Shown: positions 60,143 to 64,000 of the stretch, piece after piece
How positions within the stretch are numbered: position 1 is the first letter of the stretch
Layout: the number at the start of each line of letters is the position of its first letter
Assembly (NCBI GenBank): GCA_003241055.1
Contig: QFOD01000014.1
Coordinates: 60,826-124,825, forward strand
Length of the DNA stretch: 64,000 bases
From: Roseateles depolymerans
GTDB lineage: Bacteria; Pseudomonadota; Gammaproteobacteria; Burkholderiales; Burkholderiaceae_C
Direction: 5' to 3'
The notes under the pieces: model-generated
What the model was told of the DNA's origin: nothing
Databases searched by the model: none
What the model saw: only the letters and a program-made list of their open reading frames with translations
Position numbers and translations under genes: made by a program

Positions 60143-60634
60143 ATGAGCAAATCGTCACAGCGCCGAGGCAGGCGCGAAGCCGGCCTGACCGTGAATCCGG
60201 TGGCCACGGCCATGGCAGTGAGCCGCATGCGAAGCCATATGCGCACGGTGGGCATCGCGCTGTTCTTGACGGATGACGGCGCCGAGGCCCGCGGTCTGGT
60301 CAGCCACCTGGCCTGGATCATCGGCATGGGTGCCGAGATCTCGGCCAACCGACTGCCGGGCTCCGATGTGGCCAAGCGTCAGCACATCGTGCTGCGCAAC
60401 CTGGTCCATATCGCCACCGAGGGCTGCGCCTGGCGCGCGTCGCTGGCCGAGGCGATCTGGGCAGCTGCGCTGGAAGCCAATGGCCTGCTGATGAAGTACC
60501 CAACCACAGGCTTGGCCGTCCAGGCCGGCGCCGACCAGCTGGCCGACAGCATCAAAGCCGGCAGCGTGCGCATGGCCGACGTGGCCGGCGCCGAGATCTA
60601 CGGGGCCGCGGCGCCGGCGGAGCTGTGCGCATGA
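60143..60634 (+). CDS. StbC-like protein downstream of StbB (candidate)
   Basis: Protein of 163 residues with a basic start (SKSSQRRGRREAGLTVNPVA) and a helical body (SHLAWIIGMGAEISANRLPG, RNLVHIATEGCAWRASLAEA). Position after stbB and overall style suggest the third gene of an Stb set, whose molecular role is unknown. A 66-bp gap separates it from stbB. It overlaps the next gene by ATGA. Confidence 0.55.
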   Translation: MSKSSQRRGRREAGLTVNPVATAMAVSRMRSHMRTVGIALFLTDDGAEARGLVSHLAWIIGMGAEISANRLPGSDVAKRQHIVLRNLVHIATEGCAWRASLAEAIWAAALEANGLLMKYPTTGLAVQAGADQLADSIKAGSVRMADVAGAEIYGAAAPAELCA

Positions 60635-60834
60635 AGGCTGAGACGATCAACTGGCACGAGCTGCCCCAGGACGGCCTGCCTGACGCGCGCACCACCGTGC
60701 TGATCAGCACCGCGCACGCCGGCGTCGACTCCGGCTACTACGACGGGGAGGAATGGCGCTGGGCCGAAAGCGGCGGCATCGTCGGCGAACCCGTCCAGGC
60801 CTGGGCCGACCGACCAGCGGGGGTGACATGCTGA
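60631..60834 (+). CDS. DUF551-like small protein
   Basis: 67 residues with the pattern WHELPQDGLPDARTTVLIST, GYYDGEEWRWAESGGIVG and a terminal WADRP. This resembles the DUF551 family common in phages, which has no known function. Confidence 0.7.
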   Translation: MKAETINWHELPQDGLPDARTTVLISTAHAGVDSGYYDGEEWRWAESGGIVGEPVQAWADRPAGVTC

Positions 60835-61145
60835 CGCCGCACGATCTCAGCCTGAAGCCGCGCGGCCACCAGGTCGCCATGGCCGGCGACGACTGGCTCA
60901 GCGACCGCGACCGCAAGGCCCAGACCCGCGCCGAGGCCGAGCGCAAGAAGGCCGCCCTGACGTGCACCAGGAAGCTGCAGGCGGCCGCCGAGGCGCTGAA
61001 CGACTACCTGGCCGCCTGCAACCTCTGCAACGACGGCAGCGGCAACGAACGGACCAGCCTGGCCGACAGCCGGGTGCGCCTGGTCGGCGATCTCATGGAA
61101 TACGCCGGCTGGCTGGATTCGAAGTACGGGAAGGCGTCGACGTGA
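60828..61145 (+). CDS. Hypothetical helical phage protein
   Basis: 105 residues: DDWLSDRDRKAQTRAEAERK, TRKLQAAAEALNDYLAACNL and RVRLVGDLMEYAGWLDSKYG. Probably cytoplasmic and helical. Overlaps both neighbours by a few bases within the early operon. Function unknown. Confidence 0.6.
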   Translation: MLTPHDLSLKPRGHQVAMAGDDWLSDRDRKAQTRAEAERKKAALTCTRKLQAAAEALNDYLAACNLCNDGSGNERTSLADSRVRLVGDLMEYAGWLDSKYGKAST

Positions 61146-61375
61146 ACCCCTTCGACCCCGACTTCAAAAGCCACCTGGTGGCCGAGATGTGCTCGCCGCG
61201 CGGCCATCAGGCCCTGCAGGCCTCCCGACGTGCAAGCGCCCGCATCGAAGAGATGCGGGCCTCTGAAGACCCGAGGAAGCGCCTGGCCGCCTCGGGAACC
61301 ATCCCTGGCATCGGCCGCACCGCCGAAGCCGACAAGACCAAAACCAGCCGGATCAAGAAGCCGGCCAAGTTCTGA
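61142..61375 (+). CDS. Small basic hypothetical protein
   Basis: 77 residues from GTG 61142, overlapping the previous stop. HQALQASRRASARIEEMRAS and a Lys-rich end (TKTSRIKKPAKF) suggest nucleic-acid contact. Function unknown. Confidence 0.55.
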   Translation: MNPFDPDFKSHLVAEMCSPRGHQALQASRRASARIEEMRASEDPRKRLAASGTIPGIGRTAEADKTKTSRIKKPAKF

Positions 61376-61383
61376 CCCTCGCC

Positions 61384-61773
61384 ATGCTCATCTACCGTTT
61401 CCAACCCAGGACGTACACCCTGTCTCGCGCTCGCGAGATCCATCGCACCCGTCGTCGCAGCGCCGGCCTTCGCCCCATGCTGAGCTTCCGCTTTCTGGAA
61501 CAGCAATGCGCGCCTGGCGCGATCTGGCTGCGCATCTACCGGCCGAAGGTCCGGCTTACGCTCATCAGGGAGCGCAAAGCCCGTCCTGAGGCGCGCAAAG
61601 CCGTTTTCCGCCGGAGTGGCCCGCTGCGGTGCGTGCGCGCCCTTCGCTGGCACGACACCTACGAGTTCATGGCGCCGCGTCATCCGCGGCACCGCCGAGG
61701 CTATGGGCTCACCCTGGCCAGCGTCGCCGCCCACCGACTCCCGGCCTTCGGCTGCGTCGAGGTGCCGTTCTGA
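61384..61773 (+). CDS. Arg-rich hypothetical protein
   Basis: 129 residues with a very high Arg content (REIHRTRRRSAGLRP, RERKARPEARKAVFRRSG, PRHPRHRRGYG). The ATG is 8 bp after the previous stop and its own stop overlaps the excisionase-like start. The unusual composition could mean DNA/RNA binding, or that the frame is a non-coding filler; packing favours a gene. Confidence 0.5.
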   Translation: MLIYRFQPRTYTLSRAREIHRTRRRSAGLRPMLSFRFLEQQCAPGAIWLRIYRPKVRLTLIRERKARPEARKAVFRRSGPLRCVRALRWHDTYEFMAPRHPRHRRGYGLTLASVAAHRLPAFGCVEVPF

Positions 61774-61991
61774 TGAGCACGAACGTGTACGCCAATCCCC
61801 TGCGCTGGATCAAGCTCACCGCCTATTGCCAACTCAGCGGTGATACGCCTGACGCCGTGCACGCCAGGCGCCGCAAGCGCCAATGGCTAGACGGCCGACA
61901 CTGCCGCGTCGGACCAGACGGTAATCTTTGGATCAATCCTGAGGAGGTGAACAAGTGGGTAGAAGGCAACGAGACGGTGGTCAGCCCGTAG
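61773..61991 (+). CDS. xis: Excisionase-like DNA-binding protein
   Basis: 72 residues with the excisionase pattern RWIKLTAYCQLSGDTPDAVH, RRRKRQWLDGRHCRVGPDGN and LWINPEEVNKWVEG, which form a winged helix. It lies directly before and overlaps int by 37 bp, the usual xis-int arrangement. Target sites may be the AACGCCAAC(C/T) repeats near 63271-63290. Confidence 0.82.
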   Translation: MSTNVYANPLRWIKLTAYCQLSGDTPDAVHARRRKRQWLDGRHCRVGPDGNLWINPEEVNKWVEGNETVVSP

Positions 61992-63193
61992 ATGGTGAAG
62001 GCGTAGAGGGAGCGCCCCGGCGTGACCCGACCTGCCCGCGCGGCGTGATGGTCCGAACGTTCAAGACCGAGCGACGGATACAGATCGCCTTCAGCTTCCG
62101 CGGCATCCAATGCCGCGAGCTGCTATCCCCTCGGCCGATCACGCAAACCAGCCTCAACAACGCCGGCGGGCTGCGTGCAGAGATCCAGCGCCGCATCGCC
62201 GAGGGGAACTTCGTCTACGGGGACTACTTCCCCGACAGCGACCGTGCCAAGCAGTTCGACGCCGGGGGCCACCGCGTGCTGATGAAGCAGCTGCTGCAGA
62301 AGCAGCTGGAGGTCTACGAGCGCCAGGTCGACAACAAGACCATCTCGCCCAGCACATTCGATGGGTACCGCAAGGCCATCAACAGCGAGCGCATGAAGTA
62401 TTGGCATGCCTACACGCTTCGGGACGCCACGCCCAGCCGCCTTCGCGACTGGATCAGCGGCCTGGGCGTCACCGCCAAGTTCGCGCGCAACCTGCTGACG
62501 CCGCTGCGGTCGGTCATGGAAGACGCGCTGAACGACGAGCTCATCACGTTCAACCCCTTTGACCGCATCGCGCTGGACAAGCTGCTCAAGCAGTCCAGCA
62601 AGGCCAGCGACTACGAGGTCGACCCGTTCAGCCTGGCCGAGCGCGAGGCCCTACTGAAGGCCGCTCGGGCCGACGAACGGGGGTTGATCCAGTTCGCCTT
62701 CGCCACGGGCCTGCGGCCTGGCGAGCTGATGGCGCTGCGCTGGAACCGGATCGACTTCATCGGCAACACCGTGCGCGTGGACTTGAACCTGGTCGCCGGC
62801 GTCGAGAAGGACCCGAAGACCGAGGCCGGCATCCGCGACGTGGACCTGGACGACTCCGCGCTGGCCGCGCTGGCCACCCAGAAGCCACTGACCTTCCTGG
62901 CCGGTGATCACGTCTTCCTGAACCCGCGCACCGGCGAAGCCTGGGAGACGGACGCGCAGATCCGCAAGACGCTGTGGCAGCACCTGTGCACGCGCGCCGG
63001 CGTCCGGTACCGGAACCCCTACCAGATGCGCCACACGTTCGCCAGCAGCCTGCTGACGGCCGGCACGAACCCCTGGTATGTGGCCGCGCAGCTCGGGCAC
63101 GTCGACGTGCAGATGGTCTACAAGGTCTACGGCAAATTCATCCCTCAGGATTTCCAGAAACCCAGGCTCACCGCCGTCAAACGGGTCGCCTGA
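61955..63193 (+). CDS. int: Tyrosine integrase with DUF3596 arm-binding domain
   Basis: Site-specific recombinase of 412 residues from GTG 61955, with a strong AGGAGG site at about 61942. The N-terminal arm domain is of DUF3596 type (IQIAFSFRGIQCRELL, LRAEIQRRIAEGNFVYGDYF). The core-binding domain is at about 110-210. The catalytic domain has Arg in ATGLRPGELMALRW, then MRHTFASSLL, LGHVDVQMVYKVYGKF and the likely nucleophile Tyr392. Its 3' end lies 155 bp from attR, and it acts on the ssrA 3' end. Confidence 0.95.
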   Translation: MGRRQRDGGQPVDGEGVEGAPRRDPTCPRGVMVRTFKTERRIQIAFSFRGIQCRELLSPRPITQTSLNNAGGLRAEIQRRIAEGNFVYGDYFPDSDRAKQFDAGGHRVLMKQLLQKQLEVYERQVDNKTISPSTFDGYRKAINSERMKYWHAYTLRDATPSRLRDWISGLGVTAKFARNLLTPLRSVMEDALNDELITFNPFDRIALDKLLKQSSKASDYEVDPFSLAEREALLKAARADERGLIQFAFATGLRPGELMALRWNRIDFIGNTVRVDLNLVAGVEKDPKTEAGIRDVDLDDSALAALATQKPLTFLAGDHVFLNPRTGEAWETDAQIRKTLWQHLCTRAGVRYRNPYQMRHTFASSLLTAGTNPWYVAAQLGHVDVQMVYKVYGKFIPQDFQKPRLTAVKRVA

Positions 63194-63209
63194 TATTCCC
63201 CACAAAAGC

Positions 63210-63233
63210 GAAGGCCGCCTCCGGGCGGCCTTC
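63210..63233. terminator. Hairpin after int, usable on both strands
   Basis: Ten-bp perfect stem GAAGGCCGCC (63210-63219)/GGCGGCCTTC (63224-63233), loop TCCG. Leftward it is followed by GCTTTTGT and so can end ssrA transcription coming from the right. Rightward it ends int, although only two T follow. Confidence 0.75.
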
Positions 63234-63237
63234 TTAC

Positions 63238-63269
63238 GTGTGAATTTGCGTGTGATTCATGTGTGAATC
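63238..63269. promoter_or_regulatory. Putative integrase arm-type sites, right
   Basis: Three direct repeats of the same motif found near attL: GTGTGAATT (63238-63246), GTGTGATTC (63250-63258) and GTGTGAATC (63261-63269), spaced 12 and 11 bp. Right after them lies AACGCCAACC-AACGCCAACT (63271-63290), possibly an Xis or second-protein site. Confidence 0.6.
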
Positions 63270-63347
63270 GAACGCCAACCAACGCCAACTTGGGGCGGCT
63301 TTTCCGCTCTGTCCCCTCTTGTCTTTCATAGGCATTGGCCGTCTTAG

Positions 63348-63380
63348 ATGGTGGAGCCGGGGGGAATTGAACCCCCGTCC
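63348..63380. other. attR core within the ssrA 3' end
   Basis: Same 27-bp core as attL plus CGTCC after the T/C difference. Because the core covers the tmRNA 3' end, the insertion leaves the right-hand ssrA gene complete. Confidence 0.9.
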
Positions 63381-63721
63381 GCAAGCCATCACCGGGCAGA
63401 TCTACATGCTTAGCCGGCTGATTTGAATCTCGCGGTCAACTCGCGCAGTGGCACGCTAGCTTTCCCGCCAGTCACTGAATCTCGCGCCGCCCCGAGTGAC
63501 CCGATGCGACGCCAGCCGATGTGAGTGACTTCTCAGCCTCGCCCCTTGCGGAACTCAGCCCGGCCCATCGGCTTGCCGTTGAGAAGCTCAACCGCAATTA
63601 AGCGGCGAGTGCGAACGTAGAGTCGTTTGCAGTTACTTTGTTTCCAGTGGTTTTACGAGCGGACTGGTGCTCGGCATGCCCTACTCCGGATCCGCACCCA
63701 CGTCGAAACCAGGTCGGCCCC
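63349..63721 (-). ncRNA. ssrA: tmRNA (one-piece), tag peptide ANDSTFALAA
   Basis: Rescues stalled ribosomes with SmpB. About 373 nt. The 5' end GGGGCCGACCTGGTTTCGAC and 3' end CCCCCCGGCTCCACCA pair as a tRNA-like acceptor stem with one G-U pair. The T-arm is GGTTCAATTCC. The resume frame (63630-63598) reads GCA AAC GAC TCT ACG TTC GCA CTC GCC GCT TAA, giving ANDSTFALAA. It is not permuted, unlike some betaproteobacterial two-piece forms. CCA is encoded. Confidence 0.96.
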
Positions 63722-63731
63722 AGAATTGCGC

Positions 63732-63758
63732 ATTTTAGGCCATACCGAGCTCTTTCAA
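63732..63758 (-). promoter_or_regulatory. ssrA promoter inside the HAD gene 3' end
   Basis: Leftward -10 TAAAAT (63737-63732) and -35 TTGAAA (63758-63753) with a 15-bp spacer. The first tmRNA base is 11 nt beyond the -10, so a short 5' leader may be trimmed. The -10 overlaps the stop codon of the phosphatase gene. Confidence 0.55.
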
Positions 63759-64000
63759 GAGCTGGATCGGCTGATCGAGAAGAATATCCGCACCCCACTG
63801 CTTCGGATCGAGGTCGACACCAAGGTATCCCCAGCAGGCCGCACCGGTTGCCATGCCTGCGGCCTTGCCGGCCGCGATGTCCCGTTGATCATCGCCGACA
63901 TAGGTAAGCGTCCGGCCATCCCGTCTTGACGCCGTATTCAGTCGGAGTCCAGCACTTGGATGATGGGGCAGCCCCCTGTCGATGAGCCCCTTTGGCATTT
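63735..64000 (-). CDS. HAD-type hydrolase, phosphoglycolate phosphatase-like (partial)
   Basis: Only the C-terminal part is present and the frame runs off the window end. Motif IV is clear (LTYVGDDQRDIAAGKAAGMA) and the end (ACWGYLGVDLDPKQWGADIL) fits Gph-like phosphatases, which remove phosphate from 2-phosphoglycolate. The expected KPHP motif is not evident in the visible N-terminal part, where the sequence (GLPHHPSAGLRLNTAS) departs from the family. It ends 13 bp before ssrA. Confidence 0.75.
   Translation of the reverse strand, partial: MPKGLIDRGLPHHPSAGLRLNTASRRDGRTLTYVGDDQRDIAAGKAAGMATGAACWGYLGVDLDPKQWGADILLDQPIQLLKELGMA

Larger units (their letters stand above)
24297..63374. mobile_element. 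P2-like prophage integrated in ssrA
   Basis: A 27-bp direct repeat (24297-24323 and 63348-63374, ATGGTGGAGCCGGGGGGAAT then TGAACCC) bounds the element. Inside are a complete P2-type head, tail and lysis gene set, an immunity region, a replication module, an excisionase-like gene and a DUF3596-type tyrosine integrase beside the right repeat. No broken morphogenesis gene was found, so the prophage may be inducible. The gene content argues for P2-like particles with a non-P2 replication module. Confidence 0.96.

Noticed and set aside
63349..63440. tRNA gene at attR
   Set aside because: The T-arm and CCA looked like a tRNA, but the sequence continues as a full tmRNA with a tag frame and a matching 5' acceptor strand.

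Overview
The window is high-GC DNA from a betaproteobacterium, most likely a Burkholderiales member of the Comamonadaceae/Rubrivivax-Roseateles type. The basis is a tightly overlapping smc-zipA pair, a dapC-dapD-pilU-prmB block, betaproteobacterial-style LexA boxes, and a one-piece tmRNA with the tag ANDSTFALAA. The species is not identified.

Left chromosomal part (1-24296). A leftward pirin-emrA-emrB efflux operon is divergent from a LysR regulator. It is followed by ligA, a hemerythrin-like protein, a CNNM/CBS membrane protein, a chemoreceptor, zipA and smc. Next come queF, the lysine/peptidoglycan genes dapC-dapD, the twitching ATPase pilU, the methyltransferase prmB and an ABC-F ATPase as a largely rightward series. 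The block ends with an organic peroxide module (ohrR-ohr), a cytosolic-type asparaginase and lexA with its own SOS boxes.

Prophage (24297-63374, about 39 kb). A P2-like tailed phage is inserted in the 3' end of ssrA (tmRNA) and flanked by a 27-bp direct repeat. It keeps the P2 morphogenesis order: divergent Q/P versus O-N-M-L-X, then lysis, R-S, V-W-J-I, fibres, FI-FII, E/E' with the -1 frameshift site, and T-U-D. The rest is reassorted. The att site lies between int and the packaging end rather than between ogr and int. P2 gpA is replaced by a 904-residue zinc finger/TOPRIM/helicase protein. Ogr sits in the early operon. The fibre region is a large DUF4815 cassette with a BNR-repeat fibre. 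Accessory genes include higBA, an orphan Dam-type methylase, a secreted DUF2511-like protein and a plasmid StbABC-like set.

The most unusual stretch is a 300-bp AT-rich, gene-free element (24803-25102) near attL. It is bounded by 35-bp inverted repeats and packed with TTAGGAA/TTCCTAA heptamers and nested hairpins. Together with the P4-alpha-like primase-helicase and the Stb-like genes, it suggests an iteron-type origin or partition site in a phage that may also live as a plasmid. That is inference.

Right end (63349-64000). The intact ssrA gene is read leftward, with its promoter embedded in the 3' end of a HAD phosphatase gene cut by the window edge. The original ssrA terminator is now stranded about 39 kb away at 24229-24263. 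A phage hairpin at 63210-63233 is the first strong terminator-like structure downstream of ssrA in the lysogen.
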